DNA of 64,000 nt from Vesta saturnalis (GCA_036346205.1 JARFJB010001963.1:189501-253500); one strand, 5' to 3'; numbered from the stretch's first letter, positions 21,651-32,940 are shown. Translations and numbers: made by a program. Notes: generated by a model from the sequence alone, not told the origin.

Positions 21651-23590
21651 TACAGTGTAGTGTGGGAGTGGGTTTTGTTTTTAGACTCTTATATAACTTT
21701 TAAATTATTAGGTACGAGTAAATTTTATACGTACATTGAATCAAAATAATATTCTGGTTAACAAAAATATAAACGATTGTGGAAATGGAAACTAAATTAA
21801 TATTTTAAAAATGAATATAAAATAAAGAATATGTTCTGGTACAAACAAGTAATTAAGCTATAAATTAAGTCAACCAATTATTATATTCAGCTACTTAAAT
21901 CTGCACATGGTCCTCTGATGGTTAGAACACCAACCTAGACGGCATTCGTGGATGGTGGCTTGCTTGAGTGGCCACGTTGCTGTTAGGGAATTTGGTTTAG
22001 TATCGGTGCTTTCCTGTAACAACGTAAGTTATACGTTTTGAAAACATAAACAAAAATAGGGATGATGTGATGATATTTTACCAGATCATTTGGCTAACTA
22101 ATGTTAACAGGCAAGTTGAAGTTTTAAATTATTGTTTTACGTAACAACTATATTTGAAATTGAGGTTTGTATACTGCAGTTCCTTTTTTGTAATGGGGAA
22201 TAATTAATTGAGCTTTGATTAATTATTGGAATACCTGGATAGTAGGGTTTTAGTATAATTCAATCTAAAGGGAAATTTTAAATTGTGACAAATTTAAATG
22301 TTATGTCACTGTGAACTACTTAGAATATTTGCTTTATATACACAGGGAAAATGATTTAAACAACTACATTTATTCTTATACTATACTTAAACTAAATATG
22401 TACATAGGGCTGAAAGTAATTAGTTGAAGGCGAAATAATGCATTCGTTTTATTTTCATTTAGTGGAGTTTATGCGTATATAAAATCTTGTACCAGATGTG
22501 ATGTTTATATCACTGAAGGTCAATGAAACGTTTATTATTTGCATAAATAGGAACGTTAGTTAATTTTTATAAATTGTTCACTATTTATGGAATGGTTTTA
22601 AATGATTCATTATGGGATATTTTACTCAAATGTTTAAATTAAAACTAGGAAATAACCTTGTATAATTTAAATAATGCCGTCTGTATTCAATCATCACGAA
22701 ACAACCTGTTTTATTTATTCACTTTCGTAAAAGAAAACTGAACGTTCTCGTTGGTTAACCTTCTGATACTATTTATACAAGGAGATTCTGGGGATAATTA
22801 GATATACAGTGGGTTTGCTTATGAGTTCGCTCGCGGCCAAGTTAATCTCCAGCGGATTTTCGTGAATTCTTGATAATCCTAATTATTCAGAGTTAATACG
22901 GACACTCGAATTCTGAGCGGTTCTACTTATTGAAAGTTAATTCGGACACTTTAAATAAGTAGAATTTTAAGTGTGGAGTAATAATAAGACGTTCCAAAGG
23001 TGCTAGTGTTAGTTTTGATTCTCCAGACGAGTTTCTAGCATCGTTACATCAAAAGAGATCGATAACAGGCCGCATCCTGTCGAAAAATCAGTTGACAGGC
23101 AACTTGGTATAGGAGCTAGTTTCTCTTTAGCTTCAAATTATTTATTTAGGGATTGTTCATGTCACAGGAATTCTTTAAATATTTTTGTAATGCAGGTCAG
23201 CCTTCGAATTTGTAAAATACGTTAGAACAATAAGGTAAATTGCACGAAATCGCTTTAAGAGCTGGTCAGATTTGATATTCTCGAACAGAGAAATGTTCTA
23301 AGTATAGGAATAAATAAATTACTATAAAAGCGGGTTGCAGATAAATTCTGCTAAAAATTCTACAAAGGAGTGTTTTGCAGAACAGAGTGAGTGTTTATAT
23401 TAAAACTTTCGCTTTTATACTTCGCGATGAAGTGGGGTTTGGAAAAATCATATGTGATGGATTTGTACATATTAAAGGGGAACTGGTGCGCACGCTAAGG
23501 TGCTGTTTTTTATAATATCGGAACTGAAATAAATTGAATAGATTATTATTTACGGCATTATCTCAATAATATTTAAAATAATACTTACTC
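21651..23590. other. 1.9-kb unidentified insertion inside copia
   Basis: The copia polyprotein is interrupted between 23600 and 21650, where no more than a few dozen codons are normally found. I see no recognisable protein here. A 14-base stem hairpin lies at about 22922-22968 (CTACTTATT...AATAAGTAG), and CTATAAAAG at 23322-23330 is TATA-like. The boundaries suggest an inserted element, but its ends and class were not identified. Confidence 0.5.
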
Positions 23591-23599
23591 CTTTTTCAG

Positions 23600-23980
23600 G
23601 GTCATTACACTACAGTCTATCACTGTATTGTTTTCTGGCATCATTTTCTTGGAATGGTTCATATTCTTCGGTCATTGCCTGTCTCCATTGTTCCCCATCT
23701 GGTCTTGATAACGCATTGTCCACAATAAGTGGGTCCGGATGTAATGCCCTATTGCACATGTATGTAATATATCAAATTGTGTACGTTTCGGTCTTCGTTC
23801 TAATCTCAATATTGCTTCAGTTTCGTTTTCCACATCGCGATAATCCTTACTATGTGATTCCAACTTTTCAGTTTTCTTGTCATTTTGAGATTCATTTGAA
23901 TCCCCAAGCGAAAACACAGTAAGTGGTTTTGCCACTGTTTTGAGAAAAGGAGATAAACGCGTCTGAACTTGCCTGTACAA
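23600..23980 (-). pseudogene. Copia integrase-RT linker region
   Basis: The minus strand reads an acidic/polar stretch and a RRPKRTQFD basic block, then after one frameshift LHPDPLIVDNALSRPDGEQW and RQAMTEEYE near 23700. The last block ('W..AM..E') is the conserved entry to the copia RT domain. It lies in the right order between the integrase at 26.6 kb and the RT at 21.65 kb. Stops and the frameshift show that it is inactive. Confidence 0.75.
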
Positions 23981-24109
23981 TCAGGGTCATGTTCAATACT
24001 CCAAATATCTTCTGTTGGTTGGAGAATTGTCTGTATTTTTTACTGAATAGATGTTTTATAAAAATTTCAATAAACAAACTTGAAATTTCATTCACTTACT
24101 GGGTGTTTC

Positions 24110-26600
24110 ATGGTTTTTGCAGACTGCCAAGTTTATCATAAATTTAGCGTAAAACACAGTAAACGGGAATTTTCTAATATCTCACCGAAAAGTTTCATAT
24201 GCCTCAATTCAGTCTAGCAACTTTTATGAGTGTTGTTAACACGGGACTCACAAATAAAAGAACAGAAATTAAAAAAAGTATTTTCTTAACAAAACACCCA
24301 TTATACAGCTTCTTCATTTTCATGCTCTAATGCAAGATCTACGGAGTTTCAGACAGTTTCAGACAGGTTCCTCCAAAAAGCCTGGGTATAAACTTGGTAA
24401 GCTTTTTTTAGAATAACGTCCTTCTTTTCTTTCTTAATACCACGGGGATTTTCAATTATTTCAGGTTTAATTTCTATCTTGTATCTCTTCTGTAAACAAT
24501 GCAATTAAGTGTAATCGCTTTGGTGAAAACCATATCTACAACATCCGATAACAAAAAATGATGTAGATTATCATTCTCTTTTCGAGGTTGTCCTCCCTTT
24601 TTGTTCCATTTTCTAAATTCTGACATTGCAAGCCCATCTGATTGGTTAACAGCGACCACTAATGCGGTGTACAAAAACCAATTCTTATTTTGGGCCGTGC
24701 AATTGTCGGCCCAAAATCTGAAGTTGGAGACATCCCGTTCGCAACGAATTACTGTCGGTATTGCATCTACAATACTCTGAGCACTACGATTGGCAGTAGC
24801 TTCATGTCAAACAGCAAAGTAGCGTTTAAATTTCGAATTACTCTTCAGTGTTGAGAAGGTTTCGTTCAACGCTACTAGACGGCTCGTGAAGAAGCACTCT
24901 TTAATACCCGGCATTGTTGGTAATAACAGAACTTTCTGCAGATCCTCACTGAATCTTCCTCTGGACGCTCCTTTTGGAGGTTATATTTGTTGATGGCCTT
25001 CTTTGCTTTCTGCTACGAGCATTCGAACTTTGCATTAATGATTGGCAAACCTCCATTCTCTGCTTCTTTTATTTCTTGTTCGAATATCATACGCTCATCA
25101 CTATTGGGCATGTGCAGAGAAACATTCAACTCCAAGCTTTTCCTGTATATACACTCGACCACATCTATGAATTGAAGTCAGCTACCATTTCCTTAACACA
25201 CAGTTCGCGGGGCAGATATCTAATATTTGGAGCATTATATCTTCTATAATGACTCACGCAAGGTTTATAAGATTCTATGTGTTGCTTGGCGATACGTCTA
25301 TCTCTTATAGTTTTTGCATGACATCCTTCCTTTTACTAATTTGAAAATTGGTTGTTTTTTATAGCTGCAATCAGTTCACTGATTACAGAATCATTTGTAT
25401 TCAACAAAAATGTGCGGCACTCCTGAACGTTTTTGTCATCTTTGGGCAGAAAATATTTTGCACTTTCAGTTTGACGTGGCGTTGCTTTTTTTAGTGCTAC
25501 ACGGCGATTCACACCGGCCACCATAACATTACTTGCCATCCATTTTCTATGAAGTGTGTATTCTTGATTTTAATAATTCTCCCAGAGCACATGCCGTTCG
25601 TCATCTCTGAAAAACTTACAACCGCGTTTGCATTGCATCATACAGCCTGGAGTTTTCATAGGATGTTTATCCTTGTCTCTTCTTACTTTGGTTTCGTGAT
25701 TTAATTTCTTCTCTGTTCTCACTTGCTCTTCTTGCTGGGGAATACTACAATTTATCATAGAAAAATAAATGTTCTGGTTATTATTATAAAACAACAATCA
25801 TAATCGTGCTTACGGATTATTTTCAGAAATATATTGTTCATATTGGCATTTAGCTCCAGATTCTGGATCTGCAATGCTGTCGTCATCGTCAATGCTACTT
25901 TCATCAACGCTTAAATCTTGATCCATTAAATCATATTCCCTATTAAGTTTAAATCACAATCATAACCTAATACTTATTCAATACTATACCTATTACATCA
26001 TATGAAAGAGACTGCTTACCAACAATTTTCTGAACTACATTGTTCAATTTCATTTGATTCAATATCTATTTTAGTGACATTATTTTCTGAATCTACACTT
26101 GTAAGATTGAAAATCTGAGCTTCTGGTTCTGTTTCACATGCTAAATCTGGATCTGCAATCCTGTCGACGCTACCGTCAACACGTCTACTTTCATTATCAC
26201 TGGCGCCTTGATTAATTAAGTTCGATTCTCTGTAAGATTGAATCACATAACCTCACATGCTTCCAATGTTATTACGAGTTGACTTACCTTTGATTAGCTG
26301 GTGTGCACAATGCTACCATCTGTTGCCCTTTACTTAGATTCATGGTTTATTAATAGTAAGTCACCAAAAAACCAATGGACTTCATCAAATTAAAAATAGA
26401 GCAATGCGTCAATGCAAGCAATTTGGAAGGTCACAGCTGACTGCACGTGCAGGCTTGTTGAAATCAACATCATCCCATATAGACCATTTCAAAACCAAGT
26501 TTCTACCACCTACTGTGTTTTACTTTAGCATTTCTCACATACTGCGTTTTAAGTTGGGATTCTTTTCGTACATGTTATTTACTGTGCTTTAGACGAAGCT
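24110..26600 (-). mobile_element. Segment inserted in copia carrying a DUF7869-like gene; probable mobile element
   Basis: Copia coding homology stops at about 26610 and resumes at about 23980; the spliced gene listed next lies between. Near the two ends an inverted motif occurs: TTTAGCGTAAAACACAGTA at 24143-24161 and TACTGTGTTTTACTTTAGCA at 26511-26530. Further degenerate copies of ACACAGTA lie at about 23910 and in the complement at 26540 and 26590. Such subterminal repeats are typical of DNA transposons. Exact ends and target duplication were not found, so the class is open. Confidence 0.5.
24350..26343 (-). pseudogene. Four-exon gene of a DUF7869-like, transposon-associated family (decayed)
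   Basis: The start ATG is at 26343. Exons are 26343-26288, 26229-26020, 25939-25814 and 25744 onward. Each intron is flanked by GTAAGT/GTAAGC and AG, and all three joins keep the frame. The first exons encode an acidic region with two related blocks (NQGASDNESRRVDG and MDQDLSVDESSIDDDD). Exon 4 has a cysteine pair region (GCMMQCKRGCKFFRDDERH), then ESYKPCVSHYRRYNAPN near 25190 and FRFWADNCTAQNKNWFLYTA near 24680, which are hallmark blocks of the family. The end, AYQVYTQAFWRNLSE, is near 24380. Stops at 25580 and 25325, a TGA near 24810 and one or more frameshifts break exon 4. The family is widespread in insect genomes and its biochemical role is not known to me; the domain name is from memory. 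Confidence 0.65.
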
Positions 26601-26609
26601 AAATCAGAG

Positions 26610-27345
26610 AAACTAATAGACATCTGACTTCCGAACCCGTATAGAACGATACATCCAAACAATCTTTCTGCCTCTGAATGATTCTCAGTCACCATCTTTA
26701 TATCTTGATCCTCATTCACGGTATCATTTTATGTTTTCACTAAGTATATCCAATAAAAATTATTTTTTTCGGTTTTCTTTGCATAACAACACTACCAAAT
26801 ATTCTTAAACCTGCAACACTGAGTTTCTTACCCGTCCACATTTCAAATTGTATCTTGCCATTTAAAGTCGACGCCACCGATCTATTTTTTTGATAAACTG
26901 CAGTGTCAACAACTTCGGCCCAGAACTTCTTATTGACTATAAAAGAGTAGACATCTTGGTTTTTCTACAATTGATCTATTCATTCGCTCAGAAAATCTAT
27001 TTCGTTCTGGAATGTGTGGATTTGTTTTTTGTTGAACAATTCCACTTCTGTTCAATGTCATTTCCATTTTTTCACTACAAAAGTCGCCCCACCATTATCT
27101 GATCTTAATACTTTTATTTTGCATCCTGTCTGATTTTCAACCATATTCCTAAATTCAATAAATACTCAATCATTTCTGATTTGTATTTAAGAAAATACAC
27201 ATACACGATATGACTAAAATCATCTTCGAAGAAAATACCGTGAGCCCCCGATTGATGTGATGCTCTACCACCTTTATACCTGACTGGTAACATCGACCGC
27301 TTACTTCACAGCAAACTATCCATTCATTCATGACATTCAATTGTT
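26610..27345 (-). pseudogene. Copia integrase
   Basis: This is the DDE integrase region that inserts copia cDNA. FEDDFSHIVYVYFLK (near 27220) carries the first catalytic Asp, VLRSDNGG (27105) the second, and FSERMNRSIVEKPR (about 26990, after a frameshift) the third, a Glu. The region continues with KKFWAEVVDTAVYQKN, GKIQFEMWTGKKLSVAGLRI (26820) and a FIGY segment near 26760. Upstream a GAG-pre-integrase piece runs to about 27500. Several one-base shifts and stops are present. Copia homology then stops at the insertion that carries the DUF7869-like gene. Confidence 0.82.
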
Positions 27346-27945
27346 TATTACATGACACACCTTCTACAGCACAATTCTGCATTTTTTAAGGTGTCTGTAA
27401 TTGAAGTGTCCCAACCTGCCATGCCAGGTACCACTGTCGATGACGTCTATAAACACTGATCAACGTTTTCAATGTTTAATTTATTAACGTTATTTATTAA
27501 GTCTGCTGTTGCGATAAGCATATTCTGTTTGTTATAATTTTACAAACATCTTTTTAAAATATCACAGCGTTACCATTATGCACAAGTTTTATTTGAACTA
27601 ATAAAAGCGCTGCCTGTATTACGAATAGCTTCTAGATCCATTTGCATCATGAGTAAATATTTGTGTGGCATACCCGCTAAAAGTAACGATCCGACCCATT
27701 TATCATTGATTCCAAAGCCCGTGCCTTTTAATTTTTGTGCGTATCGATAATTTGATTTACATACGATTCCATTGATTCACAACCATCCCGCCAAATGAAA
27801 TTAACACGCGAATCAAATCAATTTTTCTAGTGTAACCCGGAGTCGTCTAACAATTCTAAATTTGTTCTACAATTTCTTAGCTGTTTTAGCATCTCTTATA
27901 TGCACGTAAAGTGACACATCGATTGATAAAGCTGAATTTACTTTT
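27346..27945 (-). pseudogene. Copia gag
   Basis: This is the capsid part of the copia polyprotein. On the minus strand NSALSIDVSLYVHIRDAKTA lies near 27930-27870 and ESYVNQIIDT near 27760. GINDKWVGSLLLAGMPHKYL spans about 27705-27650, followed by LEAIRNTG. All match the order and content of Ty1/copia gag. The first ~50 residues are missing here because a Harbinger element lies at 27945 and beyond. Faint gag-like remnants at 30210-30330 may be the displaced start. Frame breaks are frequent. Confidence 0.75.
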
Positions 27946-28172
27946 TACACCTTAGTGAATAATATAAATTGCCGTTCATCCGCATTTCATCCAAAGTGAA
28001 CATCAATAGTGACCAACTAATGAAGTTGTACGCATTCCTACTTTGGATGAACCAATCGTATGATTCATCCGCATCGACAAGTGTAAACGTGCAGTTTCCC
28101 GGTTTGTGAAAAGTTGCATGCTTGTGACACGTGGCGTCTACAGTGTGTGTGGCGTTATATTTACTGTTAAAG

Positions 28173-28491
28173 TATGACTTTTCGTTGGAAGGACGACCAC
28201 ACGTTGCTGTTTTTGGAAACGTATAAGAATTATGAATGTCTTTGAAATAATAAATGTGAAAATTACTGCAAAGCAGATGTCCGCGAAAAGCCATATATGC
28301 CTCTACTGACTGAAATGCATTTACCTCAGTTGACTGTAGCCGATATAAAGTCCAAAATAAAAACAATTCGCACTCGATACTGCTCAGAATTAGCAAAGAT
28401 ACGAAATTCTAAACGCTCTGGTACAGGAACAGAGCACTTGTATACACCTCATTTGTTTTGGTCTAAGGAGGCTGAATTTTTTTGCAAGTAG
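28173..28491 (+). pseudogene. Harbinger MADF/Myb-SANT-like accessory protein
   Basis: This is the DNA-binding partner that Harbinger elements encode beside the nuclease. The frame starts MTFRWKDDHTLLFLETYKNY at 28173, the usual first helix with its tryptophan. It continues EMHLPQLTVADIKSKIKTIR and TRYCSELAKIRNSKRSG, then ends at TAG 28491 after LFWSKEAEFFCK. About 105 codons cover one MADF domain; full-length proteins normally continue for another 100-200 residues. One TGA (where Trp is expected) and one TAA interrupt it near 28227 and 28233. The position next to a Harbinger nuclease confirms the role. Confidence 0.75.
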
Positions 28492-28829
28492 TTTGCACTT
28501 TAATAGAAAGTTCTGCTAATATGAAGACACGTCCAAAACGATAAAAATTAACTACAAAATATACATTTATTTATTTATTGAAACACTTTTTTATTACACA
28601 ATATCCTCTGAAATTCAGCGGCAGTAATTTTTAAATTTTGTAAATCTGTTCAAAATATGATCTTTTTTAGGGTGTACTTAAATAAATGTCCATCACTGTA
28701 GATATCAAAAGATCGTCAAACTACTAATCAAAGTTAAACAATAAAAACACTAATTACTAAATCATCTTTCACTAAAATGGTACAATTTCGGTAGTGAGAA
28801 TCTAGTTAGCATAATAATCGTGTACTGCC

Positions 28830-30088
28830 GCAGCATTATTTTTGTAGCCTGTTCGACACATCACCTAATTCATCGGTTGTTAGTAATCGCCAGTTACCTG
28901 GTATAATATTTCCGTGGTCCCGATCTTTCGAATCCATCAAGTCACGTTCAAGATAGGATTCTTATGAATTGACGTTTTGCTTAACCAGTTATGTAAGGCA
29001 CAAATGGTCTTTACCATTTTCTCTACTGCACATACGCGCAAAGGTATTGGTTTTTCAAAAATACGAAATCGAGCTACTAATATTCCAAAGCTGTTCTTTA
29101 CAACCCTTCGAGCTCTTGAAAGTCGATAGTTGAAAATAGATTCAGTCTGATCCAGTACTGCTATTCTGGAGTAAGGCTTTAGTATACGAGTTCTCAAAGG
29201 AAAAGCATCGCCTGCAACAAAAAACCTTTTTTTGGTATATTTAGAGTATTTTGCTCTAACGCTTCATTAAAATACTGATTTTGAGAACACGGCAGCATCA
29301 TTAGCCCTTCCACTTGCTCCCACATTAATCTACATAAAACTGTATATGCATCACCAATTGCAAACAGAATTATGCTGAAACCTTTTTTATAATTGTAGCA
29401 ATCGGATTTACTGTTTGGGAGGCAACGAATTACTACGTGCCTCCCGTCCATTACGCTACAAAAATTAGGAAAATTTCCCCATTTCTGTTTTGAACATTTG
29501 TGCAATTATGATGATTGGGAAAGTAACAATGAAGAAACAAGAGACGTTAGAAGTAAAGCAATCTACAGTATGGGTGGATTCGATGGAGATTAAACTACTA
29601 CTACAGTTACAATTATTATTACAGTTATCATATTACATATTTGTTTTCGTATCTCAATCAACTCTTCGAGAACTTTATAAATTTCATTACAAATTTCAGG
29701 CATTATCTGTGATATAGTGCAACGCGGTACGCTGTACCAAAACAAGTTCCCGTGAAAAGATTATAAAGCGTTGTGTGCAACTTTAGTTTCGCAGAGAGAG
29801 GTGCTTATCAAAAGGTATCTTCTCATCTGTATTAGAAGAGAAAGCTTTTGCAAAAGAAACTGAAATTGTACTTCGCTCATTCGTAAATGATTTTTATAAG
29901 CATCAGGATCTCCAACGAGTTCAACTAAGAGTTGCCTAGATGCTCCAAAATCTTGTCGCCTCCTAATCCATGGTGTAACCCACCAACGCCGACGGCGGTG
30001 TTTTTTCTTAGTTTCTAGTAAATCTTGTACCTTGCGACATTCTTCAAGTGACAACTTCAACACTCACTAGGTCATCAGTTGCCGCCAT
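28830..30088 (-). pseudogene. HARBI1-like Harbinger nuclease (transposase)
   Basis: This DDE nuclease moves PIF/Harbinger elements with the MADF partner. The N-terminus lies at 30088-29760: MAATDDLV, then after a frameshift LKLSLEECRKVQDLLE, RRRRWWVTPWIRRRQ and FGASRQLLVELVGDPDAYKN. The catalytic part starts SVMDGRHVVIRCLP (first Asp, about 29440). The second Asp block (YVDVG) near 29330 is split by a frameshift. The final block reads NYRLSRARRVVKNSFGI near 29110, with Lys where the catalytic Glu (VENAFGI) is normally found. The C-terminus reads MDSKDRDHGNIIPGNWRLL near 28930-28870. It is inactive by frameshifts and by loss of the Glu. Confidence 0.82.
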
Positions 30089-30359
30089 TACAAATACTGA
30101 CATGAACGAAGTAAAACATTGAAAAGTGAAAATTGTTTCGCTTTCTCTATTCGCTTTCACTCAAGATGAATCCTCGGTAGTGTGCATTAAAAATGTAAAA
30201 TGTAAATTCACCCTAAAACTAACTTTGCTTTAACTTTCATCTAACACAAGGAAATTACTTATAGCAAAAGTCCGATCAGTGTAATTTAGGTACATTTGCC
30301 AGAAAATTAACTAACATGACTCTAATATTTTCAATCATTAAACTTTAATGAACAATTAA

Positions 30360-30540
30360 AAGCAAAAAGTATCTGGACTCATAACATAATAAAACACATC
30401 TTGTTAGTTATAAGTTTGGTAATACACTAACGTATACTTTCAATACAAGCAGAAAGTAACAAAGTAATCTAAATATAGGTGCCACAACTAGAGGTTGAAT
30501 ATGAAATATTTGATATGATTATTATAAAATGATAATTTAA
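30360..30540 (-). repeat. Copia 5' LTR fragment
   Basis: On the minus strand ATATCAAATATTTCATATTC (about 30520-30500) matches the start of the 3' LTR at 17.43 kb. ATTACCAAACTTATAACTAA (about 30425-30405), followed by GTGTTTTATTA, matches the distal LTR part near 11.6 kb. The order is the same in both. The outermost TG end is diverged here. Confidence 0.6.
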
Positions 30541-31789
30541 ATTTTCACAACTAAAACTGGACTTTGCAATTTACCGTTTTTCGTAGTTACCAATTACTGC
30601 ACAAGTAAGTGCAGTGCATTAAAAGGAAAATAACTGGGAAGTGCTTTCAAAGCTTTGTTTCAAACTTATGACAAACAATATAAAAGTTTTACACTTATTT
30701 ATGTACTAGGTGGACGTAGCTTTAGGAGTAACAAGGAAGTTCAGATAAAGTTCGTAGCAGCCCGCTCCTAAAATACTTAATGCATTTATTTGTTGGATAC
30801 AACGTGATGTCATTAATTTCGTAATGGGTAACAGTTTATGGCACACAAATTTTCTAAAACACTCGTATTTAATATATTAATGTATGAAAGGTAAGAGCAA
30901 AATTACGAAGTATGTAGTACTAATAGAGAACGTTAGTTAATAATGTTTTATTATTTAGTGATCTTAAAAGCAAAAAAAAACACATGACCTCACAATACGA
31001 TGTAATTGATAATTTCTATTACAAACCCGAACATAATCACGTCTTAAGAATATCCATTTTATTAACTTAAACAGTAAAAATAAATAGCTAGATTGAATCC
31101 GTAATATAAAGTATAAATAAGAAAAAGAAATTAAAATAAATGATTAAACGAATAACTAGCACTAATTCGTAACCAAAAATCCAAATTAAATATGATTAAA
31201 TCATTTTCTTTCTCAAATTAATAACAGTGTCTTTAAAACCAATGCCAGATGGTTGTTGCAATTCATAAAATCGTACTGACACAAATAGAAAAAAATAATA
31301 CAAAGATGTGACTGTGAATGGCAGGTCCGTATATAAGTGGTAAGTTTTTGAACATTTTTTTATTTGTTTTCAAATCTGAAGGTTAGTCCAACTTTTATTT
31401 TGGGTACAATATGTGATTTTAAGTTTAATTATAACATTGTGTTGTATATTGTCTTATTCTGTATTTGTCCATGACTAAAAATTCAAAATTTAAACTAACC
31501 TTTACCTTTGTTACTATGTTGGATTGTAATTAATTAATCCCAAAGGTAGGCAATTAATGTTGGGAGAGCTAACAGGGCCATTATCGTTATTTATTGTGAT
31601 AAAAAGTGAAACTTGGCGGATGGAAACGTTTAAGTTGTCACTGTTTGCGGTAATAATAAAACAGATTTGGTAAATAAATATTAAATTAAATAACAAAGAA
31701 TTAACTATAACTTGGAAATGTAAATTAAAAATAATTGAAACATTTGGTCGCAAATAAATAGCAAGTGCGGTGAGCAGCGCGAGATCCAG
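30541..31789. other. No recognisable gene
   Basis: This is AT-rich sequence outside the copia element. The only longer open frame (31514-31807, minus strand) has no domain and a composition expected by chance. Confidence 0.6.
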
Positions 31790-32170
31790 GAATCGCGTAG
31801 GGAGCAACCTGGTTGTGAAACGTGATGTGATTGAAGGGTATGTAAGTGAAAAAATGTATATGTATGTACATTTAGATATCGATGCAGTAAGTATACGATC
31901 TATTATTTATGTCTTTCTTGACTGTGTATATATTTCTACTTCTTACTTGCTTACATGTCGAGGCAGTAGACAAATAACTGTCCGGTAGTAGGAAGATACC
32001 GTTAGTAGGGAATGCTATATCGTCCGGGGCACGATTTAGCCAGTAACCAGTCTACTCGCTATGGTATTACTCATGAGAATAATTCAATTGCCTCGAATTG
32101 ACCTAGCTACAAGGGGCGGTCAAGATCGAAACAGACAAACCCCGTTGCTGACGACTGTGCAAGGAATAAA

Positions 32171-32940
32171 TGGCGAGTCGGTACGTGGACTGTTAGAAGT
32201 ATACATGGTAAAGAATTTGAAATTGCCAATGTAATGTGCGAACGGCAGCTTGATATTCTGTGTGTCTCAGAGACAAAACGCAAAGGACAGGATGCTGTGG
32301 AGGTGGAGGATGGCAGCCTAGCACTATGGTCAGGAGTTGAGAGTGAAGTGCATGGCGCAAAAGGAGTTGGGGTGATCGTAAGTGAAAGAGCGAAAACATT
32401 TGTTAAACAGTACGCATTGGTATCTCCCCGTATACTGTGGGTCAGGATGAAAGTGGAGTTTCGAATAGTTTTTCTTCTTGCATGCAATGCACCGATGAAA
32501 GAGACCATGAGCGTTAGAATTTCTGGAATGAAGGAGATTTCGTGTTGAACGTATGTAAGCCAAACGAAAGAGTAATAATAGTGGGGAATATGAACGGACG
32601 GGTGGGTGTACAGGGATAACATACTGAACGCGTTCTAGGAAAGTTCGGAGATCAAAGACTCAATGAGAATTGTGAACGCCTGGTGAACATCTATGTGGAG
32701 AGAAATCTGTTTGTATCCAATACGTGGTTTAAGCATAAAAATGTGCATATTTACACATGGCAAAGAGGTGAATCTAAAAGTATGATAGACTTGATAGTGT
32801 ATGATGAACAGCTTAGAAACCTGGTGAACGGCACAAAAAAATGCTCGGATCGGAGTGTGAGATCGGACCGGTTTTTGGTTGTATCGAGAGTGTGTTTCGA
32901 GCAAAAGTGAGTCTGGAGAAGGAGAGCAAACGTAGTGCGA
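32171..32940 (+). pseudogene. Non-LTR endonuclease domain
   Basis: The frame opens WRVGTWTVRSIHGKEFEIA at 32171, matching the 'GTWNVRSL' start of apurinic-type endonucleases. LDILCVSETKRKGQDAVEVE follows near 32255, then GAKGVGVIVSERAK. The domain continues as ERNLFVSNTWFKHKNVHIYT at 32700 and KSMIDLIVYDEQL near 32775, with the late catalytic block DRFLVVSRV where TDH/SDH is usual. The middle (32545-32680) is frameshifted. The reverse transcriptase of the same element follows after a degraded spacer (32993-33304) that still reads as a basic, lysine-rich linker. Confidence 0.75.

Larger units (their letters stand above)
27946..30225. mobile_element. PIF/Harbinger element inserted in copia gag
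   Basis: The segment carries the two proteins characteristic of this superfamily: a MADF/Myb-like protein on the plus strand (28173-28491) and a HARBI1-like nuclease on the minus strand (30088-28830), arranged convergently. The left edge falls where copia gag stops (TTA then CACCTTAG at 27946). The right end (near TTCACCC, about 30210-30220) is only weakly inverted relative to the left, so exact ends and the 3-bp target duplication are not confirmed. Repeated TTCATCC-type motifs occur near the left end (27990, 28045 and 28067). Confidence 0.65.
11300..30540 (-). mobile_element. Ty1/copia retrotransposon split by at least five nested insertions
   Basis: Minus-strand copia domains occur once each and in canonical order over 19 kb: 5' LTR fragment (30.5 kb), gag (27.9-27.6), integrase (27.3-26.6), the integrase-RT linker (23.98-23.6), RT (21.65-20.9), RNase H (20.88-20.78, continuing at 17.69-17.5), a purine tract (17.44) and the 3' LTR. 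Non-copia elements fill the gaps. LTR pieces at 30.4-30.5 and at 17.43/11.6 kb share GAAATATTTGATAT and AAACTTATAACTA blocks. A single founding copia copy explains this better than several unrelated fragments, because no domain is duplicated. The outer left limit is uncertain. All coding parts carry stops and frameshifts. Confidence 0.75.

Noticed and set aside
23575..23600. GAGTAAGTATT, a perfect splice-donor-like site at the end of the copia linker block
   Set aside because: Copia coding sequence would not be spliced here, and the matching acceptor before the RT at 21650 was not found; an insertion explains the gap better.
30390..30440. An independent dispersed repeat shared with 11.6 kb
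   Set aside because: The same two regions also share the LTR start block near 30.5 and 17.43 kb, in the same order, so they are better explained as the two LTRs of one copia element.
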